From the NCBI GenBank assembly GCA_023393125.1, contig JAEWMQ010000019.1, positions 5,013 to 69,012 on the forward strand: a stretch of 64,000 nt of DNA, written 5' to 3'. Below, in pieces: positions 46,960 to 54,634 of the stretch (position 1 is its first letter; each line of letters starts with the position of its first letter). The notes under the pieces are model-generated. The model searched no databases, had not been told where the DNA came from, and saw only the letters and a program-made list of their open reading frames with translations. A program made the position numbers and the translations under genes. The stretch is from Bacillota bacterium (GTDB lineage Bacteria; Bacillota; Clostridia; Lachnospirales; Cellulosilyticaceae).

Positions 46960-47512
46960 TAACTTTTTAAATGTTCGATTATTAACACCAGAGTTATTAC
47001 CTTTAGCAGAAAATTTTAGTTCGGGAAATGCATATATTGATAGTTTTATTAAAGATGGAGATTATTCATTAAACTCTAGTATTGGTAAAACTTATGTTTT
47101 TCTTTCAGAATCTGATACAGAGATTATTGGGTTTTATAATTTAAGTGTTAGCTCAATTGATCGAACAGAACAAGTAAATGACAATTTAATACGCATTCGT
47201 ATGGGCGGTGCAGTTAATATTAATTATTTTGCATTAGATACACGCTATCATAGACAGGTTCAAGATACCTTACCATCAGGATTAAAAATATATTTAAGCG
47301 ATTTACTATTAGATGAGTGTTTTGAACGTATAGAAATGATTACTAATGAACATGTTGGAGCAGCTTTTGTAACGCTTAATTCTACAAAAGAAGGTCTTCA
47401 TCTGTATCAAAGAAATGGCTTTGAAGAGTTAGAAGATGATATGAGTTTTACAAGAGAAACCAGTGATCATGATTGTATCCAACTTTACAGATGGATTAAT
47501 GAAGAATTATAA
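46952..47512 (+). CDS. GNAT-family acetyltransferase, likely toxin of a toxin-antitoxin pair
   Basis: 186 residues. GKTYVFLSESDTEIIGFYNLSVSSI and the later LLLDECFERIEMI followed by LHLYQRNGFEEL are GNAT blocks in the order seen in toxin GNATs, which acetylate charged tRNA and stop translation. The expected acetyl-CoA loop region (V/I-x-x-x-x-R-x-x-G-x-G/A) is partly degenerate (DTRYHRQVQDTLPSGLK). It follows its small partner with an 8-base overlap under a strong promoter and has its own terminator, a compact stand-alone unit. Function as a toxin is inferred. Confidence 0.65.
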   Translation: MANNFLNVRLLTPELLPLAENFSSGNAYIDSFIKDGDYSLNSSIGKTYVFLSESDTEIIGFYNLSVSSIDRTEQVNDNLIRIRMGGAVNINYFALDTRYHRQVQDTLPSGLKIYLSDLLLDECFERIEMITNEHVGAAFVTLNSTKEGLHLYQRNGFEELEDDMSFTRETSDHDCIQLYRWINEEL

Positions 47513-47522
47513 ATTAGTATAC

Positions 47523-47556
47523 AGAGCTTCTAAGATAAACCTTAGGAGCTTTTATT
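47523..47556 (+). terminator. Intrinsic terminator of GNAT pair
   Basis: AGAGCTTCTAAG / CTTAGGAGCTTT hairpin followed by TTAT. Confidence 0.65.
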
Positions 47557-47580
47557 ATGTATTAATTTAGGAGTATCTAT

Positions 47581-47661
47581 ATGCCACACAAACCACATAA
47601 ACCATGTAAGCATCCAGATTGTCCCAAGCTTACTAGTAAAGAAACACCTCCCCTTGCATGA
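47581..47661 (+). pseudogene. N-terminal scrap of an HNH-endonuclease-like gene
   Basis: 26 codons (MPHKPHKPCKHPDCPKLTSK...) match the usual start of phage HNH endonucleases (P-x-K-P-C-x-x-P-x-C). A stop follows, then an LE copy. The remaining gene is absent. Confidence 0.6.
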
Positions 47662-47677
47662 AAGACCTACAGCTAAT

Positions 47678-47785
47678 GAGGGCTTTTGGGTCAGTTTGAA
47701 GTTTTATTATAAATTTCAAAACCTGAAGGCCCTTTTTGAAAAAGTTGTAAATTCGTACTTTTTGACTTCAAATTCTGCCTATTTG
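47678..47785 (+). repeat. LE copy H, solitary, tandem with the next IS
   Basis: GAGGGCTTTTGGGTCAG, the hairpin and the TTGTAAATTCGTACTTTTT segment, breaking off in AAATTCTGCCTATTTGAAAA. A complete IS begins at 47791. Confidence 0.85.
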
Positions 47786-47790
47786 AAAAG

Positions 47791-49339
47791 GAGGGCTTTC
47801 GGGTCAACTTGAAGTTTTATTATAAATTTCAAGGCCTGAAAGCCCTTTTTGAAAAAGTTGTAAATTCGCACTTTTTGACTTCAAATTCTTGTCTCTTTGC
47901 ACAGTATATCTTATAATCATTTCTTGTGTATAAAAAATAACAGTTGAGGCGAATATGACTAAGAATTACTTGAAGAAATTTATTAAATATATAAAGAAGG
48001 TTTATCATATAGAAGATGGATTAAAAGTCTTAAAAGATGGAAGGAAGAATCCACTATATACTACGGCAGAAGCAGTATTACCAGTGCTTTTAGGATTTAT
48101 AATGAGAATACAAAGTTTTAATGAACTTAAATATAGAATTAGAAGTAATGATTTTAAAAATATTATTTTTAGTAAAATGAAGTTACCTCAAATAGATACG
48201 ATTAGAGACGCACTTAAAGTCATTGATAATCAAGGACTATACAAAATACATAACAAAATTATTAAGAAAGCCAAACGAAACAAAGTGTTTGATGAAGGGA
48301 CAATAGATGGTTATACCGTAGCAGCTATAGATGGTACTAAATTGTTTGGAAGCTATAAGAAAAGTTGCCATGAATGTTGTACTACTAGGGTGAGAAATAG
48401 AAAAACACAGTATTTTCATAGTGCAGCATTTATGTCATTGATAGGCAAAGAACCTAGGCTCATCATAGATTTTGAACTCTATAAGGGAACAGAGGATAGT
48501 AGTGAAAAAGATGAAGGAGAATTAACAGTAGCCAAAAGATTATTAAGTAGAGTGTGCAAGGAGCACAAGAACACTTTAGATGTAGTAGTGTATGATGCCT
48601 TGGCCTGCAATAGTAGTTGGATCAATTATTGCATGAATCATAAAGTAATACCAGTTGTTCATGTTAAGGATAATAATATTACCAGCATTAAAGAGGTTAA
48701 AACAAAAATTAATAAAAGTGATGTAAAAGAATTATGGCAAGATAAGAAAAGAGCATGTGAAGTAAAAGCCTATGAAGAAACTTTTGAAATGGATGAAGTG
48801 ACTGAGCCGCTTAGGTTTGTAAAGTTTAGTAAGAAAAGTAAGCAAAGTAACTATTCACAGGTTTTACTGGTAACAAGTGATTTTAATATACCACTTCAAA
48901 CACTGTATAAGATGATGCACATGAGATGGGATATTGAAAATAGTCTGTTTAATAAACTTAAGACCTATGGTGCCTTAGAGCATTGTTTTGTACATCATCC
49001 AAATGCGATAGAAGCGATCTTATACCTCATGAGCATCGCCTCTAACCTGACACAATTATTTATTTTTAGAAGGCTAAGTGGAAATGAAATAAAGGTATTA
49101 ACACAAAAAGAAATGGTAAGGTTGTTAGAGAAAGAGCTGTATTTACTTAAGTATAGCAGGCAATATATTTTTGATACGACATAAGGCCATAACCTAACTG
49201 AATAGGGTGGGAGATGTTGGGGTAAGGGGAGACTATACCCACTTATAAGGAAGAAGTACATATTTGTTGCCAATCAGAGAGTAATTGATTGAAAATTCTT
49301 TAACTATAGTATAAAATCAAGTTAGAAGCGAAAGTGCTC
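47791..49339 (+). mobile_element. 1550-bp DDE insertion sequence, intact copy 3
   Basis: GAGGGCTTTCGGGTCAAC at the left, AGCGAAAGTGCTC at 49327-49339 on the right; 1549 bp. It contains an intact transposase and the same 3' tail as copy 1. No target duplication was found; its left flank is another LE. Confidence 0.88.
47955..49184 (+). CDS. IS4-superfamily DDE transposase, intact
   Basis: 409 residues, same length as the copy at 34988 and aligned end to end. AIDGTKLFGSYKKS, VVYDALACNSSW and MRWDIENSLFNKL supply the DDE residues. Together with copy 1 it is one of only two uninterrupted transposases of this family in the window and could mobilise all the others in trans. Confidence 0.9.
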   Translation: MTKNYLKKFIKYIKKVYHIEDGLKVLKDGRKNPLYTTAEAVLPVLLGFIMRIQSFNELKYRIRSNDFKNIIFSKMKLPQIDTIRDALKVIDNQGLYKIHNKIIKKAKRNKVFDEGTIDGYTVAAIDGTKLFGSYKKSCHECCTTRVRNRKTQYFHSAAFMSLIGKEPRLIIDFELYKGTEDSSEKDEGELTVAKRLLSRVCKEHKNTLDVVVYDALACNSSWINYCMNHKVIPVVHVKDNNITSIKEVKTKINKSDVKELWQDKKRACEVKAYEETFEMDEVTEPLRFVKFSKKSKQSNYSQVLLVTSDFNIPLQTLYKMMHMRWDIENSLFNKLKTYGALEHCFVHHPNAIEAILYLMSIASNLTQLFIFRRLSGNEIKVLTQKEMVRLLEKELYLLKYSRQYIFDTT

Positions 49340-49361
49340 ACATCTACCAAGGAGGGAAAGC

Positions 49362-49904
49362 ATGAAAGTTAAAAAGAAGTATAACCGTATTATCCCATAT
49401 ATACTTCTGGGTATTATATTAGGGTTTATCACTATTTTAGGAATCAACAAAAAAATACCGCTTCCTTGGGAGGGATATAAAAGAACGGAAAATTATGTTT
49501 TGCAAATGAAAGATGAAATGAAGAAGATATTTATGGAAAACGAGCAGGTATTTATTGAGGTTGCAGAGGCTTATAGTAAACTTACACCTTATACATCTTG
49601 TAGAGTTAATCATATACCGGAAGAAATAATGAATAATCCTATATTGCTTGATAAAATAAATTATATTTTCAGTACTTTAGAGTTTGAGAAGATAAATTCG
49701 TGCTATGAGGGAAATGAGAGGAAAAAGCTAATCATTGTGTTTACAAAGGAATCAGGGTATAAATACGAGATGGGTATAACTTATAATGGTGTAATCTTAG
49801 GTTCATTAGCAGAACCTTATCTAATAAGCAAGAACTGGTATTATAGAGCTTATATTGGGTATGCGCCTTTTTATACAATACCTTCTGAGGTGGTAAAAGA
49901 ATAG
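49362..49904 (+). CDS. Membrane-anchored protein, paralogue of 37287-37781
   Basis: 180 residues, N-terminal anchor ~10-28 (IIPYILLGIILGFITILGI). NEQVFIEVAEAYSKLTPY and the C-terminal KNWYYRAYIGYAPF parallel the 37287 protein. No named family. A good AAGGAGGGAAAG site precedes it. It lies between the right end of an intact IS and an LE copy, so it is packaged like its paralogue. Confidence 0.65.
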   Translation: MKVKKKYNRIIPYILLGIILGFITILGINKKIPLPWEGYKRTENYVLQMKDEMKKIFMENEQVFIEVAEAYSKLTPYTSCRVNHIPEEIMNNPILLDKINYIFSTLEFEKINSCYEGNERKKLIIVFTKESGYKYEMGITYNGVILGSLAEPYLISKNWYYRAYIGYAPFYTIPSEVVKE

Positions 49905-49910
49905 ATTAGG

Positions 49911-50030
49911 AAAACTTTCAGGCCTTGAAATTTTGTTATAAATTTCAAGGCCTGAAAGTTCTTTCTGTAGCGTTTGTAAATTCCCAGTTTTTTACCTCAA
50001 AATTTTACTTTTATAGCTCATATGTTTGAT
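49911..50030 (+). repeat. LE copy J, solitary, perfect stem
   Basis: AACTTTCAGGCCTTGAAATTT and AAATTTCAAGGCCTGAAAGTT are nearly exact complements, closing a TTGTTAT loop. Then TTTGTAAATTCCCAGTTTTTT and ATAGCTCATATGTTTGATATG, shared with D1 and F. It follows the paralogue's stop codon. Confidence 0.85.
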
Positions 50031-50040
50031 ATGTTAAAGG

Positions 50041-50316
50041 AATTTCTTCCTATTAAGTAGGAGGAGGTAAATAGGGGAGATATTAATGCACCCCGGGGGT
50101 ATATTACCTTATTAACGTCAAATAGTTTCCTTGCTACAGTCTAAAGACATGTTGAGACGGTAGTGAAGCTGAGTAAATAAAACCTAGTAATATCAAGACT
50201 TAGAGTGATTATGCTTTAAGCCTTTTAGTGTGTTTTTGGATATTTTTGAATCGAAGATATGTTCCCAAGCAAACAGGGGGGACACTTTTACACGTAAATC
50301 GGTAGTTTTGCGGAAA
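50041..50316 (+). repeat. R2 repeat copy e (short form)
   Basis: AATTTCTTCCTATTAAGTAGG, CCCCGGGGGTATATTACC, TTAACGTCAAATAGTTTCCT, AAAGACATGTTGAGACGG, ATATGTTCCCAAGCAAAC and the terminal GGGGGGACACTTTTACACGTAAATC block ending GCGGAAA. Borders agree with copy c. Confidence 0.85.
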
Positions 50317-50444
50317 GGTTTAGTTGTCAGAATATTTCTTGTGTGATAATATCAAAATAATAATTATTGAGATTATCACACTTAGGAGAATTAATAATGG
50401 AACTATAGCAAATATATGAATATTTTCGCAAGTATGATAAGGCT

Positions 50445-50710
50445 TCATATCAAGTCGTTCCATGTATCTGCGCCCGGTAATAGTAACATGCTTGTTTCAC
50501 TCACAACAATATCATCAATTAAGCAATTGGGCACTATTGTCATACCGTCCATTGTATTGATTAGCTCTTTAGAATAATCAACCGTTTTGGGCGATACACG
50601 TTGCTCGCTCTTTTTGGAAAATCGTCCAAAATTCAGCTTCGAAATAACATACCCAGTTCCCATTCGGCTAAAGTATCAAGAACATAAACATAAATTTCCT
50701 CAATTTTCAT
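50445..50710 (-). pseudogene. DJ-1/PfpI-like protein, frameshifted
   Basis: Read on the minus strand from ATG 50710: MKIEEIYVYVLDTLAEWE then a shift; the remainder continues in another frame as TGYVISKLNFGRFSKKSEQR to SMLLLPGADTW. This matches the N-terminal half of class-I glutamine-amidotransferase-like (DJ-1/PfpI) proteins. It breaks off at 50445 and the C-terminal half is missing. It sits just after the isochorismatase-like gene in the same direction and was probably the second gene of that operon. Confidence 0.7.
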
Positions 50711-50721
50711 TGTGTTTCTAA

Positions 50722-51240
50722 TTAATATTTTTGTGCTTCAAAGATGTGATTAGGTAACAAGTCATTTAAACGAATGATTTTACTGCCTTTACTTTCATAA
50801 TAGCGCAGCATTTCGTCAATTTTCCTTTTATCATAACTGGTAATGCAATCTGATAAGACATTAACGCCATAATTTGCTTTGCGTAAGTTGTAACAGGTTG
50901 ATTTAACACAAGCAACAGCATCTGCTCCTGTTATGTAGAAATCGCATATTTCATTTTTACTAATAAAGTCTATAAATTTCTCACTACTCAATGCGTTTCC
51001 TTTGTATTTTGTAAAAACATTCTTTGATACTATTTTCAATTCTGAAGCTAATTCAGACCCATAGGTATTGGGTTTAAAAGTTCTCGTGCCGGTTGATAAA
51101 TTTTCATGTCTTATATAAATAACATGAATATTATTATTAAATGCCCAATCAATAGCGTTATTGATATTGCCAATAACATCCTTGTAATTCTTTGTTATGT
51201 CATTTTGAATATCTATTATTACTAAGGCTTTTTTCTGCAT
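50722..51240 (-). CDS. Isochorismatase-family cysteine hydrolase
   Basis: 172 residues. Catalytic triad of the family: Asp10 (VIIDIQND), Lys78 (FTKYKG) and Cys111 (GADAVACVKST). Such hydrolases act on nicotinamide-like or isochorismate-like amides and esters; the substrate is unknown. GGAGGAAAC precedes the start. It is divergent from the WYL regulator, which probably controls it. Base composition is richer in G+C than the neighbouring AT-rich genes. Confidence 0.85.
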   Translation of the reverse strand: MQKKALVIIDIQNDITKNYKDVIGNINNAIDWAFNNNIHVIYIRHENLSTGTRTFKPNTYGSELASELKIVSKNVFTKYKGNALSSEKFIDFISKNEICDFYITGADAVACVKSTCYNLRKANYGVNVLSDCITSYDKRKIDEMLRYYESKGSKIIRLNDLLPNHIFEAQKY

Positions 51241-51299
51241 AGTGTTTCCTCCTCATAGGTAGATTGATTTATTTACTTTTTTATTATATCTTGTGATTG

Positions 51300-51328
51300 T
51301 TGACAACAGTATGGCAACAATCTATAAT
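51300..51328 (+). promoter_or_regulatory. Promoter and candidate operator of the WYL regulator
   Basis: TTGACA, 17-base spacer, TATAAT. The -35 lies within TGTTGACAACA (an 11-base palindrome), and TTGTTG...CAACAA forms a wider inverted repeat across 51297-51320, a reasonable binding site for autoregulation and control of the divergent gene. Confidence 0.65.
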
Positions 51329-51360
51329 GATAACAAAAAAATTTGTAAGGAGGCTATCAG

Positions 51361-52293
51361 ATGAAAGTTGACAGGCTTGTTAGTATTATTATGATACTCC
51401 TTGATAAAGAGCGTATAGGCGCACAAGAGTTAGCAGATATGTTTGAAGTTTCACCTCGCACAATCTACCGCGACATAGACACTATCAACATGGCGGGTAT
51501 TCCTGTCCGCTCAACATCTGGAGTGGGCGGCGGCTTTGAAATCATGCAGAAATACAAGATTGATAGAAAGGTTTTTTCGACTGCTGACCTTTCCGCTATC
51601 TTAATGGGGCTTTCCAGTCTTTCCAACATGATACGAGGTGATGAACTGGTAAACGCCCTTGCGAAAGTCAAGAGTTTTATCCCTGCCGATAGAGCGAAAG
51701 ACATTGAATTAAAAGCAAATCAAATATATATAGATTTAAGTCCTTGGATGGGCAACTGGAATATACAACAATATTTAGAAATTATCAAAACAGCTTTACA
51801 GGAAAGCAAGCTACTTTCGTTTGAATATGTGGACCGCTACGGAAATAAAACCGCACGAACAGCCGAGCCGTATCAGCTTGTATTGAAAAGTAGTCATTGG
51901 TATTGGCAAGGGTATTGCCTTAAAAGAAATGATTTTCGCTTATTCAAAATATCTCGCATATCAAACCTACAAATACAAGAGGAATTTTTTACGCCACGAG
52001 ATTATCAAAAAACGCAGTTAGATTTTGTTGATATTTTGGCAACTATGCAAACGAAAATCAAAATTCGTATTCATAAATCTGTCATGGACAGGGTACTTGA
52101 TTTTTGCGCTTATGAACACTTTTCGCCTGACGGCAATGAGCATTACATTGTAAGTTTTCCTTTCATAGAGAACGAATACTACTACAATATTCTTTTCAGT
52201 TTTGGGGATAAATGCGAGTGTTTAGAACCGTTACATATCCGCACAGAAATGAAACGTAGAATACATGATATAGCTACCATATACGAAAACTAG
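51361..52293 (+). CDS. YafY-type transcription regulator (HTH + WYL)
   Basis: 310 residues. N-terminal winged helix-turn-helix (ISxIMILLDKERIGAQELAD; SPRTIYRDIDTINMAGIPV) and C-terminal WYL domain (~140-220: SLLSFEYVDRYGN, W-Y-W-Q-G-Y). WYL regulators sense nucleotides or other ligands and often govern adjacent stress or salvage genes. Divergently transcribed from the isochorismatase-like gene with 120 bases between. Its codon use is richer in G+C than its surroundings, a sign that this two- or three-gene island arrived separately. Confidence 0.88.
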   Translation: MKVDRLVSIIMILLDKERIGAQELADMFEVSPRTIYRDIDTINMAGIPVRSTSGVGGGFEIMQKYKIDRKVFSTADLSAILMGLSSLSNMIRGDELVNALAKVKSFIPADRAKDIELKANQIYIDLSPWMGNWNIQQYLEIIKTALQESKLLSFEYVDRYGNKTARTAEPYQLVLKSSHWYWQGYCLKRNDFRLFKISRISNLQIQEEFFTPRDYQKTQLDFVDILATMQTKIKIRIHKSVMDRVLDFCAYEHFSPDGNEHYIVSFPFIENEYYYNILFSFGDKCECLEPLHIRTEMKRRIHDIATIYEN

Positions 52294-52298
52294 AACAA

Positions 52299-52362
52299 GG
52301 AGAGTTTCGGGGAAAATTGAAGTTTTACTATAAATTTCAATGCCTGAAGCCTTTTTCTTTTG
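52299..52362 (+). repeat. LE hairpin K, minimal
   Basis: AGAGTTTCGGGGAAAATTGAAGTTTTACTATAAATTTCAATGCCTGAAGCC and T-run only; the rest of the LE is missing. It lies immediately after the regulator's stop codon. Confidence 0.7.
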
Positions 52363-52396
52363 TTTTGTATGACAAGTGAAAGAAGGAATAAAGAAT

Positions 52397-52549
52397 ATGG
52401 ATGGAACAAAGAGAAGCAACATAAAAATAGGAGCAACTGTTCTAGTTGTCTAAAAACAAGACCAGCGTACTGGAAAGCTAACAGAAGGAATAGTGAAAAA
52501 GATACTTACCAATTCACTTGAGCATCATCATGGGATTAAGGTAATGTGA
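52397..52549 (+). pseudogene. ywbE: YwbE-family gene, broken
   Basis: MDGTKRSNIKIGATVLVV then an in-frame stop, then KQDQRTGKLTEGIVKKILTN ... HHHGIKVM, the well-conserved small YwbE protein. The normal C-terminus is absent because the left end of the next IS copy begins precisely there (GTAATGTGAGG at 52541-52551). Confidence 0.8.
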
Positions 52550-53022
52550 GGACTTTCGGGTCAGTTTGAAGTTTTATTATGGCTTTCAAACCCTGAAAGT
52601 CCTTTTTGTAAATGTTGTAAATTCGCAGTTTTTCAACTCAAATTCTTGCGAGCATACCCATTTCTTTTATAATCAAAGATGAAGGAGAGCTAACAGTAGC
52701 AAAAAGGTTATTAAGTAGAATAGTTAAAGAACATAAAAACATTTTAGATGTAGTGGTTTATGATGCCCTGGCCTGTAATAGCGGTTGGATCAATCATTGC
52801 TCGGTTAACAATGTAACCCCTGTTATTCATGTGAAGGAGAATAATATAACAAGTATTAAAGAAGTAAAGACTAGAATTAATAAAAGTAATATAAAAGAAG
52901 TTTGGCAAGATGAGAAGAGAGAATGTGAAGTAAAGGCCTATGAAGAAACTTTTAAAATGGATGAAGTGGCAAAAAAATATAAAATGATTAGGAATATAAT
53001 GACAGAAATCGACGACGCTTAA
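52548..53022 (+). mobile_element. 1550-bp IS, deletion derivative copy 5
   Basis: A normal LE (52548-52675, with hairpin GAGGACTTTCGGG and TATAATC) is joined directly to codon ~190 of the transposase (DEGELTVAKRLLSRIVKEHKN...). The transposase piece is in frame through VVYDALACNSGW to FKMDEVA at 52969, then unrelated sequence (KKYKMIRNIMTEIDDA) follows. The first half and the DDE Glu region are missing. Confidence 0.85.
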
Positions 53023-53136
53023 AAAGTTTGGAAAGTTGACATTAGAAATTTTTGAGGTATAATCAATGTTATATTTTCTGAAAAAAAAGAATTTTATTAT
53101 CGATTAAAAAAATAAAAATTTAAGCGAGGAAATACC

Positions 53137-54423
53137 ATGGAAAAAAAATCTTACAATCCTTATGAAACAGCGCAACTTCAATTTGACAATGTAGCAGATA
53201 AGCTTGATTTGGATCAGGCTACCCGTCAATTACTTCGTCAGCCAAGCCGCGAATATCATTTCACGATTCCGGTAAAGATGGATGATGGATCAACAGAGGT
53301 ATTTAATGGTTACCGCATTCAGCATAATGATGCAAGGGGGCCTGCAAAGGGAGGAATTCGATTCCATCCTCAGGAAACCGTTGATACAATAAAGGCACTT
53401 TCCTTGTGGATGACATGGAAATGTGCAGTAGTAGATATTCCTCTGGGAGGAGGGAAGGGCGGCGTTATTTGTGACCCACATAAACTTTCTTTGAGTGAGC
53501 AGGAGAGATTATGCCGTGGTTATGTAAGGCAACTTGCTAGAAATATGGGACCGATATCTGATATACCCGCACCAGACGTTATGACCAATGGACAGCATAT
53601 GCTCTGGATGATGGATGAATATGAAACGATTCTTGGTGGACACTATCCAGGAGCTATTACCGGTAAACCAGTGGGAATGGGTGGTTCTCTGGGACGTACA
53701 GAAGCTACAGGCTATGGTGTGGTTTTTACACTAAGAGAAACGTTAAAAAATTTGAACATTGACATAACAACTAGTACAGCCAGCATCCAAGGGTTTGGTA
53801 ATGTTGCGGAACATGCAGCTCGCCTATATTCCAGCTTGGGTGGTAAAGTTGTGGCTGTTTCCAGTTGGGATAATAAGGATAAGAAGTCTTATACTTTCCG
53901 TAAACTTGAGGGACTTGATATTCAAAAGATGGTTGATATCAAGGATTCCTTTGGAACTATTGATAAAGAAAAGGCTAAGAAGCTTGGATGTGAGGTCTTG
54001 CCTGGTGAGGAGTGGATTGCTCAGGAGGTAGATATTCTTCTTCCTTGTGCGTTAGAGAATCAGATTATACCGATTACTTTTGCCAGAATCAGCGATCGGG
54101 TAAAGGTGATATGCGAAGGAGCCAACGGCCCTACAACACCGGATGCAGATGAATTGATTAAAGCAAGAAATATTTATCTTATTCCTGACTTCTTATGTAA
54201 TGCAGGTGGAGTTACTTGCAGTTATTTTGAGCAAATTCAATGTAATATGAATTATTTCTGGTCCAAAGAGGAAGTTATGGAGAAATTAGATTTCAAAATG
54301 ACCAGCGCTTACCATGCGGTACATAATCTTGCAGTAGAAAAAGGTTTATATATGCGAGAGGCAGCATATGTCATTGCCATTAATCGTGTTGTAGATGCAG
54401 TGAAGCTTCGCGGATGGGTATAA
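53137..54423 (+). CDS. Glu/Leu/Phe/Val dehydrogenase (glutamate dehydrogenase family)
   Basis: 428 residues. The family signature VDIPLGGGKGGVICDP with the catalytic Lys, the RxHNDARGPAKGGIRFHP substrate loop, the nucleotide-binding fold near TASIQGFGNVAEHAARL and the NAGGVTCSYFE end block are all present. Length and motifs fit the RocG/GudB-type NAD-dependent glutamate dehydrogenase (oxidative deamination of glutamate to 2-oxoglutarate). GCGAGGAAATACC is the ribosome site. It is followed by an intrinsic terminator. Its sequence is less AT-rich than the accessory genes and it is probably a chromosomal core gene. Confidence 0.95.
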   Translation: MEKKSYNPYETAQLQFDNVADKLDLDQATRQLLRQPSREYHFTIPVKMDDGSTEVFNGYRIQHNDARGPAKGGIRFHPQETVDTIKALSLWMTWKCAVVDIPLGGGKGGVICDPHKLSLSEQERLCRGYVRQLARNMGPISDIPAPDVMTNGQHMLWMMDEYETILGGHYPGAITGKPVGMGGSLGRTEATGYGVVFTLRETLKNLNIDITTSTASIQGFGNVAEHAARLYSSLGGKVVAVSSWDNKDKKSYTFRKLEGLDIQKMVDIKDSFGTIDKEKAKKLGCEVLPGEEWIAQEVDILLPCALENQIIPITFARISDRVKVICEGANGPTTPDADELIKARNIYLIPDFLCNAGGVTCSYFEQIQCNMNYFWSKEEVMEKLDFKMTSAYHAVHNLAVEKGLYMREAAYVIAINRVVDAVKLRGWV

Positions 54424-54459
54424 TATTTCCAAGAGATGTTGCAAAATGAATCAATATGC

Positions 54460-54510
54460 CTGATATTGTGGTGACAAGCAATTACATCACAATATCAGAC
54501 ACATATTTTT
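54460..54510 (+). terminator. Terminator after glutamate dehydrogenase
   Basis: CTGATATTGTG / CACAATATCAG, an 11-bp stem, with ATATTTTTACTTTT downstream. Confidence 0.75.
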
Positions 54511-54634
54511 ACTTTTGTGACAGTCCTTTTTTCATATAAGGCAATAGGATAGGTGGATAATCTGCCTACAAATTCATCTTGTATGATTTTTTTAAACATT
54601 TGTCAGGTAAATTTCAAATTAAGGGGTGGTAGAA

